From positions 1 to 64,000 of the forward strand of contig DLRM01000035.1 in the NCBI GenBank assembly GCA_002500505.1: a stretch of DNA of 64,000 nucleotides, given 5' to 3'. A program made the position numbers and the translations under genes. Positions 53,330-61,755 of this stretch are shown here, in pieces; within the stretch, counting starts at the first letter, position 1, and each line of letters begins with the position of its first letter. Source of the stretch: Planctomycetes bacterium UBA7888. GTDB taxonomy: Bacteria > Planctomycetota > UBA1135. Under the pieces are notes generated by a model, which saw only the letters and a list, made by a program, of their open reading frames with translations, made no database searches and was not told the origin of the DNA.

Positions 53330-56300
53330 TCACCAAACGAGCTCAGGTAGTTTGCGAACGAGGACGTGGGTGTCACGGTTACACCCAATTGGTCCCCAGT
53401 AGTTGAAGTGGAAGGTGAACTGACCGTAGCCACCAATCATCAAGTTGGGCTTGAGACGGGTACGGGTCAGGCTGTTGTGTCCACCCGCACGACGCTTGCC
53501 GCGGAGTGGAGATTTCGGAACCGAGTAAGTCCTTTCCGGAGAGTGGTAAATGATGCAGATACCTTTGGGGATCCTTGCACTCACTGCGGCGCGAGTCACA
53601 ACAACTCCATGGTCATTGTGTACTTCCACCCAGTCATTGTCATTCACGCCAATGGATTCAGCCTCTTTATCATTAATCCAGAAGGGCTCCACGCCACGAC
53701 TCAAGGTCGTCATACGGTGGTTGTCCCCATAGGTCGAGTGGATGTGCCATTTACCGTGCGGGGTCAAGAAGTTGAGGCAAAGAGTGTCGTCTTTGCGCTG
53801 ACCTGTTTCATAACCCGCAGGGTCTGTAATCCGCATGTCCGAGTATTCCATCGGCAATGGCTTCGGTTTGTAGGTTGGGAGGTGTTCGCCAAACTGAATG
53901 TAACCTGGGTGGTCCAAGTAGAAGTGCTGACGTCCCGTCAAAGTTCTCCAAGGCACCATTTCTTCCACGTTATAGGAGAAAGGTGAGTAGGTTCGGCCAT
54001 CATCAATCAATGCGGACCACATTGGAGAGTTGTGCAAGCGACGAGGCTGAGCTTGAATGTCCCTTGAGTTCATTCGAACCGAGCGAGTTTTGCTTCCCAG
54101 CTTGTCAGCTAGTGGCAAACCGACCTTCTCTTCCATGTTCTTGTAAGAACGGTAAGCGAGCTCTCCATTCGTTACAGAGGCAAGATTGAGGATGGCATCA
54201 ACCACATGCTTGCCTGTCTTCAGGGAAGGGAGTTTCTGGCCATCGACCACTTCAACATCACCATGCTCGACCATTTCATCGTAATAATCGTCAATCATGT
54301 AGTGTGTTCCGTGGGCACCGATTCCTTTTTCGCGGGCATTCGGACCGTAAGAGACATACTGCTGGTAGAGCTTCCTGTAATCACGCTTGACAACCTTCAA
54401 GCCAGGCATGGTCTTTCCAGGAATAGCTTCGACTTCGCCTTTGTCCCAATCCAGCATTTCGGTTTGCGCAATTTCAGCAGGAGTGTCATGTGCAAGCGGG
54501 GATGCGACCACATCTTCCACTGCATCGGGAAGATGCGTTTCGGCAAGCTCTGCAACCGCTTTTGAAATTTCAGCAAAGATGTCCCAGTCGGACTTGGACT
54601 CCCAACAGGGGGGTACAGCTTGCGACAACGGATGCACGAAGGTGTGCATGTCCGTGGTATTGATATCGTCTTTCTCGTACCAAGTTGCGGCAGGGAGGAC
54701 GATGTCGGAGTAGAGAGCTGAAGTATCCATGCGGAAGTTCAGGTCTACGACCAAGTCCATTTTGCCCTTGGGTGCTTTCTTCAAGAACTCAACGGTTTTC
54801 ACGCTACCTTCGGCAACTTCGTCGGCAATCTTGTTGTTGTGTGTTCCAAGGTAGTGATCCAAGAAATACTCATGACCCTTTGCAGAACTCATGAGAGCGT
54901 TCCCTCTCCAAATGAACCATAAGCGTGGCCAACATTCGGCATGGTCAGGCTTTTCGATGGCGAACTTCAAGCTACCGCCTTTCAGTTCATCCACAACATG
55001 CTTCACGATGCCTGCTTCGTCGCTTGCGCCAGCAGCGCGCGCTTCTTCAGCCAAAGCAATCGGGCTCTTATCAAACTGTGGATAGAAAGGCAGCCATCCA
55101 TTCTTCACAGCGCGAACATTTGCATCAATCGTATGCCCTTGAGCCAAAGTGTTTTCAGGCTGCTTCGGCGGAACTGTCTGGTATTCGCGGAAGCTTCGCT
55201 CGTAGCGCCACTGGTCCGTGTTGACGTAGTGCCAACTTGGCGCATTTTGCAAACGTACGGCGGGCACCCAGTCCTTCGCAAAAGCAATGTTGCCCCATGG
55301 CTCGCCCGGCGCGAGCTTCTCTTGGCCCACATAGTGAGCTAAACCACCGCCATTGACCCCGATACACCCACAAAACATGAGGGCGTGAATCGCTGAACGG
55401 TACATGAGGTTGGCGTGGTACCAATGGTTGATACCCGCACCAATGATGACCGTGCATTTCCCATTGGTATGCTCGGCTGTAATGGCCCATTCGCGAGCAA
55501 ACTTGATGATGTTCTTCCGGTCAATCCCGGTATATTTCTCGCCCCAAGCAGGCGTGTAAACGGCATCGGTGTCGTAATCAGAAGGGTACTCCCCTTCCAA
55601 ACCGCGGGAAACGCCGTACTGCGCCATCAGCAAGTCGTAGATCGTTGCAACAGTAACTGGACCGCCGGAAGTTTGAACCGTGCGAACAGGAACACCGCGG
55701 CGACGAGATTCATCTTCGCCAAAGTCATCCAAGCGAACTTGAACAATGCCTTCATTATTGTTGAGGAAGGTCAGTTCGGCATCAATATCAGAACCGTCCT
55801 TTCCATCTTTTGGCAACAGGTTCCACTGACCTTTCTTTTCATTAGCCCAGCGGTGACCCGATGCGCCCATAGGCATCTTGGGTCGGTTGTCGCCCTTGTC
55901 CCAGTGAAGGAATTTCCACTCTTTATGCTCTTCATCGGCGTAAGCATCCATGCGGCCTGCACGAAGCATTTGACCAGCTTCCCACTCATCGCCATCTTGG
56001 GTGAGTTCAACTAAGAAAGGGGAGTCGGTGTACTTCTTGGCGTAGTCCAGGAAGTAAGGAGTCTGCTTCTCGTGGTGGAATTCCTTCAGAATTACGTGGT
56101 TCACAGCCATCCACCATGCGCCATCTTGGCCGGCGTTGAGTGAAACCCACTCGTCGGCATACTTGGCAACCTGGTTGAAGTCAGGCGAGAATACGACCAT
56201 CTTTGACCCGTTGTGTCGTGCTTCGGCGGCGAAGTGGACATCAGGGGTTCGGGTCATGTTCAAGTTACTTCCCATGACCGCCAACATCTTGGCGTGGTAC

Positions 56301-56995
56301 CAGTCTGCGGACTCGTTCACGTCGGTTTGCTCGCCCCAAGTTTCCGGAGAAGCGGAAGGCAAATCGCAATACCAGTCGTAGAAACTAAGAGCTAGTCCAC
56401 CCATCAACTGCAACATTCGTGCGCCGGATGCATAGCTGACCTGAGACATTGCAGGAATCGGGGAGAAACCGGCGATGCGGTCGGGCCCGTGGTCCTTAAT
56501 GGTCTTCACTGCGGACGCCGCAATAATTTCCTTTGCAGTGTCCCAAGATGTGCGGCGGAAACCACCCTTGCCGCGGGCGCGTTGGTAACGCTCACGCTTA
56601 ACAGGATCGTCCGTAATAGAACGCCAGGCAGCCACGGTGTCGTTTGGATGCACGGCTTTGGCTTGTTTCCACAAGTCAAGGATGGCGCCACGGACATATG
56701 GGTACTTCACCCGAAGTGGGCTGTAGAGGTACCAAGAATAAGAGATGCCGCGCTGACAACCACGTGGTTCGTGCGGAGGAACAGTCTTGTCCAGGGTTGG
56801 GTAATCCACCGCCTGCATTTCCCAGGTCACAATTCCATCCTTGACATAAATCTGCCAAGAACAAGAACCGGTGCAATTCACGCCATGAGTGGAGCGCACA
56901 ATCTTGTCGTGCTGCCAACGGTTACGGTAGAACTCTTCCCACGCACGGGTTCCGGGTTCAACCGAGTCTTTAATCCAAGGGTTTTGAGTACTCAT
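53330..56995 (-). CDS. narG: Respiratory nitrate reductase alpha subunit
   Basis: Molybdenum bis-MGD subunit that reduces nitrate to nitrite. The 1221-residue protein has no Tat signal, so it should face the cytoplasm. The FS0 cluster is coordinated by His37, Cys41 and Cys45 (STHGVNCTGSCSW) and Cys80 (EPRGCQRGISYSW). The molybdenum ligand Asp211 lies in YDWYCDLPSASPETWGEQTD, matching Asp222 of E. coli NarG. MGD-binding and C-terminal THGKWHIHSTYGDNHRM and GPIGCNRDTHVLVRKLPEL are present. It overlaps narC by 4 nt and is followed by narH. Confidence 0.97.
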   Translation of the reverse strand: MSTQNPWIKDSVEPGTRAWEEFYRNRWQHDKIVRSTHGVNCTGSCSWQIYVKDGIVTWEMQAVDYPTLDKTVPPHEPRGCQRGISYSWYLYSPLRVKYPYVRGAILDLWKQAKAVHPNDTVAAWRSITDDPVKRERYQRARGKGGFRRTSWDTAKEIIAASAVKTIKDHGPDRIAGFSPIPAMSQVSYASGARMLQLMGGLALSFYDWYCDLPSASPETWGEQTDVNESADWYHAKMLAVMGSNLNMTRTPDVHFAAEARHNGSKMVVFSPDFNQVAKYADEWVSLNAGQDGAWWMAVNHVILKEFHHEKQTPYFLDYAKKYTDSPFLVELTQDGDEWEAGQMLRAGRMDAYADEEHKEWKFLHWDKGDNRPKMPMGASGHRWANEKKGQWNLLPKDGKDGSDIDAELTFLNNNEGIVQVRLDDFGEDESRRRGVPVRTVQTSGGPVTVATIYDLLMAQYGVSRGLEGEYPSDYDTDAVYTPAWGEKYTGIDRKNIIKFAREWAITAEHTNGKCTVIIGAGINHWYHANLMYRSAIHALMFCGCIGVNGGGLAHYVGQEKLAPGEPWGNIAFAKDWVPAVRLQNAPSWHYVNTDQWRYERSFREYQTVPPKQPENTLAQGHTIDANVRAVKNGWLPFYPQFDKSPIALAEEARAAGASDEAGIVKHVVDELKGGSLKFAIEKPDHAECWPRLWFIWRGNALMSSAKGHEYFLDHYLGTHNNKIADEVAEGSVKTVEFLKKAPKGKMDLVVDLNFRMDTSALYSDIVLPAATWYEKDDINTTDMHTFVHPLSQAVPPCWESKSDWDIFAEISKAVAELAETHLPDAVEDVVASPLAHDTPAEIAQTEMLDWDKGEVEAIPGKTMPGLKVVKRDYRKLYQQYVSYGPNAREKGIGAHGTHYMIDDYYDEMVEHGDVEVVDGQKLPSLKTGKHVVDAILNLASVTNGELAYRSYKNMEEKVGLPLADKLGSKTRSVRMNSRDIQAQPRRLHNSPMWSALIDDGRTYSPFSYNVEEMVPWRTLTGRQHFYLDHPGYIQFGEHLPTYKPKPLPMEYSDMRITDPAGYETGQRKDDTLCLNFLTPHGKWHIHSTYGDNHRMTTLSRGVEPFWINDKEAESIGVNDNDWVEVHNDHGVVVTRAAVSARIPKGICIIYHSPERTYSVPKSPLRGKRRAGGHNSLTRTRLKPNLMIGGYGQFTFHFNYWGPIGCNRDTHVLVRKLPELVW

Positions 56996-57819
56996 CGTTT
57001 AGACGCCTCCACCATGGGGATTCGGGTGGCGCGGAAGCGGCCTCTCCAAAGGAAGCCGAACAGAAGGAGAATCGCCGCGGCTGCCGCCACGCCGGTGTAG
57101 AAGAAAGAAGCCTTTTGGGTAGCTGGCTCGACGCCGTCCTTCCCGTTTACAGAAAAGAAGGCGACCAATGCCCGGATTTCAGAATCGGACATCTGCGCAT
57201 CCTTAAAGATGGGCTTCATGGTTTCCGATGCGGGTGAGGACAACCAGGCGCTGAGGCCACGGCTCTCACCAAGACGGGAATAAACAGTGGTCAGGTCAGG
57301 GCCCAGACTGCCGCCCCCGAAGAAACCGCCAACATTGGAAACATTGTGGCAAGAAATGCAAGCAGGAGTCCCTTTTAGGAAACTTTCGGTTCCAAGAAAC
57401 AGGTCCATGCCTCGGTTCATTTCTTCAGCGGTGAAGGGGATTTCCTCCTCGACGGGCGCTGGTTCCAAGATGGTGCCGGATTTCGATGCGATGTAATCCA
57501 AAAGGGCGTTCGCCATTTTGGTATCCACACCAGGGAGCTTTGGCATCGGAACATTGTTGGAGGCAGCCAACAATTCCTGGGCATAAGAATCGCCACTTGC
57601 AAGCACGGCGGTTGGATCCACCATGAACTTCACAAGCCATTCGCGACTCTGGCGTTCATTTACGCCGTGTAGGTCGGGACCAATCAAGCGACCTGCACCA
57701 ATCGTGTGGCAGGCCGCGCAATTCGTCTCGAAGAAAGTCTGCGCCGCTTCCTGGGCCCCAAGGGCGGAAGTGCCGGCAAGCAGCAGAATCAGTGTGAGTG
57801 TGGATTTCAGTTTCAACAC
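56992..57819 (-). CDS. narC: Membrane-anchored dihaem cytochrome c, NarC-like
   Basis: The 275-residue protein has a signal peptide (LTLILLLAGTSALGAQ) and two haem c motifs, CAACH at 34-38 and CISCH at 154-158, then a C-terminal membrane helix (YTGVAAAAAILLLFGFLW) with a short basic tail. Thermus NarC, the first gene of narCGHJIK, has the same design and forms part of the nitrate reductase complex. The GTG at 57819 has GGAG 8 nt upstream and lies 15 nt after the predicted sigma-54 start site; the longer reading to 57894 covers that promoter and is rejected. It overlaps narG by ATGA. Confidence 0.88.
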   Translation of the reverse strand: MLKLKSTLTLILLLAGTSALGAQEAAQTFFETNCAACHTIGAGRLIGPDLHGVNERQSREWLVKFMVDPTAVLASGDSYAQELLAASNNVPMPKLPGVDTKMANALLDYIASKSGTILEPAPVEEEIPFTAEEMNRGMDLFLGTESFLKGTPACISCHNVSNVGGFFGGGSLGPDLTTVYSRLGESRGLSAWLSSPASETMKPIFKDAQMSDSEIRALVAFFSVNGKDGVEPATQKASFFYTGVAAAAAILLLFGFLWRGRFRATRIPMVEASKR

Positions 57820-57844
57820 GGTTTTTTCTCCGTGCCCACACAGG

Positions 57845-57861
57845 AACAAATCTCGTGCCAA
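57845..57861 (-). promoter_or_regulatory. Sigma-54 promoter upstream of narC
   Basis: On the minus strand the sequence TTGGCACGAGATTTGTT matches the -24/-12 consensus TTGGCACG-N4-TTGCW: the -24 part is exact, and the -12 part has TTGT for TTGC. GG and GT are 10 nt apart as required. The start site would be near 57834, leaving a 15-nt leader with the narC ribosome-binding site. Confidence 0.7.
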
Positions 57862-57967
57862 CTCAAGCGAGGCAGAATACGAACCCTGCCCCAATCCGAA
57901 ACGCCCCTAACTCATTTACAGCAAATAGCTTACGAACTCAAAAGACTTCGTCTCAATACCTGGAGGC

Positions 57968-57983
57968 GCATCCGCTTGGATGC
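57968..57983. promoter_or_regulatory. Candidate enhancer site 1 (inverted repeat)
   Basis: GCATCC-GCTT-GGATGC is a perfect 6-bp inverted repeat with 4-nt spacer, centred about 141 nt upstream of the predicted narC start. It shares the form GCWTCC-N4-GGAWGC with the site at 58035, 67 nt away. Placement suits binding by an NtrC-type activator. Confidence 0.6.
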
Positions 57984-58034
57984 ACCATCTCTCACGCTTT
58001 CCCTTAACGCCCTATCCCATAAAGAGTTTTGCGT

Positions 58035-58050
58035 GCTTCCATCAGGAAGC
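58035..58050. promoter_or_regulatory. Candidate enhancer site 2 (inverted repeat)
   Basis: GCTTCC-ATCA-GGAAGC is a perfect 6-bp inverted repeat with 4-nt spacer, centred about 208 nt upstream of the predicted narC start. It could also be a weak hairpin after the regulator gene, but no T-run follows on the minus strand. Confidence 0.55.
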
Positions 58051-58064
58051 AGGGGCCGCTAACC

Positions 58065-59456
58065 CTAGTTTTCATCGGGGACGAATCGAGTTCGGTCCAC
58101 GCCTAATTGTTTCAATATTTTTTGAAAAGCAGCCCGAGTCAAACCGCAACTGGTTGCAGCCTGTGTGACATTCCCAAGACTCTTTTCGAGAGCCCTTTGA
58201 ACGAATTCTCTCTGGAAATCTCCCATAGCCAGAGCCTTGGCCTCGGAATAGTTCTGATCCCCCGCTTCAGCAGTGACACCCCACTCCTGGGACTCTAGGC
58301 CCAGATGAAAAGGCATCAAGCACTCCCCACAGCAAACAATTATCGCTCGTTGAATAGCATTCTCTAACTCGCGAACATTCCCTGGCCACTCATAAGTCCT
58401 AAGCCTCTGGAGAGTTTCCTGGCTGAGTTCAGGTGGAGTTGCCTCTTCTCCCAAACATTCCTGAGTCGCTCGTAACAAAAAGTGCATCGCGAGGGGAACA
58501 ATATCGCCTGGCCGTTCACGCAGAGGAGGAATGTGCACTTGTACGACTTGCAAACGGTAATAAAGGTCTTCCCGGAACTTTCCGGCTTGCACCATCGCTT
58601 CGAGATCTCGGTTGGTCGCCGCAATTAATCGGAAAGAGACGGGAACATCCGCACTTCCTCCCACCGGGCGAATCACTTTTTCCTGCAGAACCCGCAACAG
58701 TTTGCCTTGGAAAGCCGGAGACATAGAAGAGACTTCATCCAAAAAGACCGTCCCCCCCTCTGCCAACGCAAAAAGGCCGCGACGGTCTCGGTCTGCTCCA
58801 GTAAATGCCCCTCGGACATGACCGAAGAGTTCGGATTCCAACAAAGTGTCCGAAAGTGCGGCACAGTTAACCGCTTGGAAGTCACAATCAGACACCATAC
58901 TTCGACGATGAATTGCTCGAGCAATGACTTCCTTTCCAGAACCAGACTCCCCTTCAATTAAAACCGGCACAGGTTGTGGAGCAACCTTCTCAACCAAAGA
59001 AAGAACTCGCTTGGTAGCGGGATCCTCAGCAACCATTACGTCTATCCCAATCTTCGGACTTTGTCTCTTGGCAAGAAGTTGCATGCCAAGGCGCTGAATA
59101 ATCCCTAAGATTTCTTCGTTGTCGAAGGGCTTAGTGAGGAAATGCGAAGCACCAGCCTGCACGCATTGCACTGCAGTTTGCACGGTTCCAAATCCAGTTA
59201 ACAAAACAACTGCGACATCTGGCCAAGTCTTTTTAATTTCCGCCAATAGCTCCGAGCCCGTCATTCCTGGCATCATCAAATCCGTCAACACTAAATCCCA
59301 TTCTTGATTGCGAAGCTGAGTGAGGGCTTCCAATCCGTCGGCAGCTTGACCGGCTTGAATACCCAGAGTGCCCAAGAGTCGAGTGAGCCCCAAACGGATG
59401 TCGGCCTCGTCATCAACGACGAGAACATGGAGTTCAGAAATCTTGGGTGGGGTCAT
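58065..59456 (-). CDS. NtrC-family sigma-54 response regulator
   Basis: The 463-residue activator has a receiver domain (VLVVDDEADIR, phospho-acceptor Asp59 in LVLTDLMMPGMTG), an AAA+ domain with Walker A IEGESGSGKEVIARAIH (168-183), the sigma-54-contact loop GAFTGAD (216-222) and Walker B region GTVFLDEV, and a C-terminal Fis-type helix-turn-helix (GNVTQAATSCGLTRAAFQKI). It should activate sigma-54 promoters from upstream sites. It overlaps the kinase gene by ATGA and lies just upstream of narC, whose promoter has a sigma-54 element. Confidence 0.94.
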   Translation of the reverse strand: MTPPKISELHVLVVDDEADIRLGLTRLLGTLGIQAGQAADGLEALTQLRNQEWDLVLTDLMMPGMTGSELLAEIKKTWPDVAVVLLTGFGTVQTAVQCVQAGASHFLTKPFDNEEILGIIQRLGMQLLAKRQSPKIGIDVMVAEDPATKRVLSLVEKVAPQPVPVLIEGESGSGKEVIARAIHRRSMVSDCDFQAVNCAALSDTLLESELFGHVRGAFTGADRDRRGLFALAEGGTVFLDEVSSMSPAFQGKLLRVLQEKVIRPVGGSADVPVSFRLIAATNRDLEAMVQAGKFREDLYYRLQVVQVHIPPLRERPGDIVPLAMHFLLRATQECLGEEATPPELSQETLQRLRTYEWPGNVRELENAIQRAIIVCCGECLMPFHLGLESQEWGVTAEAGDQNYSEAKALAMGDFQREFVQRALEKSLGNVTQAATSCGLTRAAFQKILKQLGVDRTRFVPDEN

Positions 59457-61705
59457 GACAGGTCAGGGCTAGGCATTTTGCCAGATACGGAGAGGGGGAA
59501 ACGGACCTCAAAACAAGTTCCTTTTTCAGAGGTTTCGACCATTGACAATCCACCGTGATGCAATTCTGCAATTCGGCGAGCCGTGGGCAAGCCAAGCCCC
59601 GTTCCTTCGCCCGCTGACTTGGTTGTATAGAAGGGACGGAAAATCTCTTCCAACTTTTCTTCGGGTATCCCTGATCCCGTATCGAGAACCTGAACGAGAA
59701 TGGAACCACTTTCGACTCGACTCCCCACCGAAACCGTCCCCGAACCTTCGATTGCTTGAACAGAATTCATAACGAGGTTCACAAAAATTTGTCTAAGTTG
59801 AACTTCATCGCCAAGAATACAGGAAAGATCCGCCTTTAGGTTGGACTCCAAAGAAACGTGGTGGCGGTCGGCAAGTGGACGAAGAAAACGGAGAGCGTCA
59901 TCAATCACATCGTGGACATTTACTTCACCTGAATCTGTTCCGCCCTTCGACGCGTAACCTAAAAGTTCGCGAATTACCCGTTTGCACGTTTCAGTGTTAC
60001 GCGAGATGACATCTATGTTTTCTTGCAAGGGGGAATCTTCAGCAAGTTCCGTCTGCATCATTTGACTGAACATGCTGATTGATGCCAAGGGGTTATTAAG
60101 TTCGTGCGCCATAACGGCAGCAACTTCCCCCAGCACGGCTAGGCGTTCTTGATGGACCTCACGTTCTTCCCCTTCAATGCGCTCGGTGATATCCCGGCCA
60201 ACCAAAATCCGTCCTTGCCTGCCGGTATCACCAATAGGGAGTGGTGTTGCGTGAATCTCATAAATCCGATTGCCCACATCCAAGACGCAGGATTTCATAG
60301 GAGCCTGCAAATCCGCAAGGCAATCTGCGCAACTCTCGGCTGGATTTCTAGTTCCTTCACCACACGGAAAATGGGAAAGAGAATCTCGTAGGCTCCCCTT
60401 CGAGGAAAAGACCTCCAAAAGGGGGCCAGCTGCGTGATTGGAAAGACTGACATTGCCTTCCTCGTCCAATACCACAAGCCCATCACGCATTGTCGAAATC
60501 ACATGGTCAAGCCGGTCGCGCTGAGCTCGTGATTCAGCTTGACGAAGCTGCAACTGCTTGGCATTACTTACCAACTCTTCGCTCCGACTTTGGACAGCAG
60601 AAGCCATCAAGTTAAACGACTTTGCCAAGTCTCCGACCTCATCATTAGTGTTAACCGTTACCCGAGCTGAAAAATCTCCTTGGCGGATTTTAGTAGCAGC
60701 TTCGCTCAGCATCATCAATGGGCGGGCCAAGAATTGGAGCGGAAAATAAAGTAGAAGAATGGAGGCAATGGTCATCAAGGTGCCCACCAAAAGGAATTCA
60801 TTTTGAAGACCTGAAACCGGGGCCAAAGCGTTGGAAGCTTGAATCGAAACCTCGGCATTCCAACCGGTATCCCCAATAGGAAAGCTCCGCCGATAAAAAT
60901 TTTCGCGTGCCTCCTCTGTTTCCTTTTCATTGGTTGGAGCACCTAAGACAATTAATCCACGACCTTCTCGGACAGCAGCAGCGTCAGGGGAGTCGTAATT
61001 CAAGAAACGGGGGGTAACCTCAAGTGTCTGCGCCTGTGAATCCTGAAGACGGAGACTGACATCCTCTGCTGTGCGGTCGCGACCAAGTCGATCCGTTCGC
61101 ATGGCGTCAGCAATCCAATGACCCACCTGAACTTCCGCAACCAGTCGACCGATGGGCTCCACACTTCGCAATCCGAAAATGGGGGTACTTAAGAAAACAG
61201 AGGGAGAAATCCCCTCGTCGCCGGGAAACAGTTGGCTGCACTGGGATTGATTGGCTTGGATGGCCCATTTTGATAATCCCTGACTCCGTCCCCCATTACG
61301 AGGGTTCAGGTTGGCGACCAAGTCGCCGCGGGCAGAAATGACCAAAAGGTCCGAAAATGCCGTCTCCAAAGGAAGCTTGTTGACCCGGAGGTGCCGAAGA
61401 AGCTCCTTGCGAAGTTGCCCTACATCCTGAAGCTGGCCGCTTCCAATCCGAGCAAGGTGGTCTCGAATGTAGCCATCCGAGGCAAAATCTTCACTCCGAC
61501 GCAGGAGCATCTCAAGATAGGCATTCAAATCTGTGGAATAAGCCTGACATTGGAACTCCAGGCGCTGGAGAATCTGCTCCTCCAGAGAGCTTTTGGCACT
61601 TTTTGAGATGAGATACCCCCCCACCCCAAAGGCCAGCGTACAGAGACCCACAAAACCAAGCGCCAGCTTGTATTTGACGGATAGCCAGTGGAGGGGGTCC
61701 CGCAT
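59453..61705 (-). CDS. Membrane sensor histidine kinase with Cys-rich PAS
   Basis: The 750-residue kinase has two membrane helices (about 13-33 and 302-323) bounding a periplasmic sensor domain of about 270 residues, then HAMP (LMMLSEAATKIRQGDFSARV), a PAS domain (about 395-500), HisKA with phospho-His534 in MAHELNNPLASIS and a HATPase domain with VNLVMNSVQAIEGSG and GTGLGLPTARRIAELH. The PAS contains Cys448, 459, 462 and 473 (SHFPCGEG, ESCADCLADL, MKSCVLDV), a spacing that could bind a metal or Fe-S cluster or act as redox switch. MRDPLHWLSVKYKLALGF is taken as start; 61738 is possible. It pairs with the sigma-54 activator downstream. Confidence 0.9.
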   Translation of the reverse strand: MRDPLHWLSVKYKLALGFVGLCTLAFGVGGYLISKSAKSSLEEQILQRLEFQCQAYSTDLNAYLEMLLRRSEDFASDGYIRDHLARIGSGQLQDVGQLRKELLRHLRVNKLPLETAFSDLLVISARGDLVANLNPRNGGRSQGLSKWAIQANQSQCSQLFPGDEGISPSVFLSTPIFGLRSVEPIGRLVAEVQVGHWIADAMRTDRLGRDRTAEDVSLRLQDSQAQTLEVTPRFLNYDSPDAAAVREGRGLIVLGAPTNEKETEEARENFYRRSFPIGDTGWNAEVSIQASNALAPVSGLQNEFLLVGTLMTIASILLLYFPLQFLARPLMMLSEAATKIRQGDFSARVTVNTNDEVGDLAKSFNLMASAVQSRSEELVSNAKQLQLRQAESRAQRDRLDHVISTMRDGLVVLDEEGNVSLSNHAAGPLLEVFSSKGSLRDSLSHFPCGEGTRNPAESCADCLADLQAPMKSCVLDVGNRIYEIHATPLPIGDTGRQGRILVGRDITERIEGEEREVHQERLAVLGEVAAVMAHELNNPLASISMFSQMMQTELAEDSPLQENIDVISRNTETCKRVIRELLGYASKGGTDSGEVNVHDVIDDALRFLRPLADRHHVSLESNLKADLSCILGDEVQLRQIFVNLVMNSVQAIEGSGTVSVGSRVESGSILVQVLDTGSGIPEEKLEEIFRPFYTTKSAGEGTGLGLPTARRIAELHHGGLSMVETSEKGTCFEVRFPLSVSGKMPSPDLS

Positions 61706-61755
61706 GCCAACATGATAAACTCGGAGGTTGTGTTGCACTCCTTTGCACGCATGAC

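Larger units (their letters stand above)
57862..58064. other. Regulatory region between narC and its NtrC-type regulator
   Basis: 203 nt without a gene. Contains two inverted repeats listed separately and is otherwise plain. The two operons run in the same direction, so this is the upstream region of narC and the downstream region of the regulator gene. No terminator with a T-run was found. Confidence 0.6.

Noticed and set aside
55415..56014. 199-codon frame on the plus strand
   Set aside because: Antisense to narG; the same applies to the 206-codon frame at 53366-53986.
58035..58050. Intrinsic terminator of the sigma-54 regulator gene
   Set aside because: The hairpin is short and no T-run follows on the minus strand; an enhancer site fits better.
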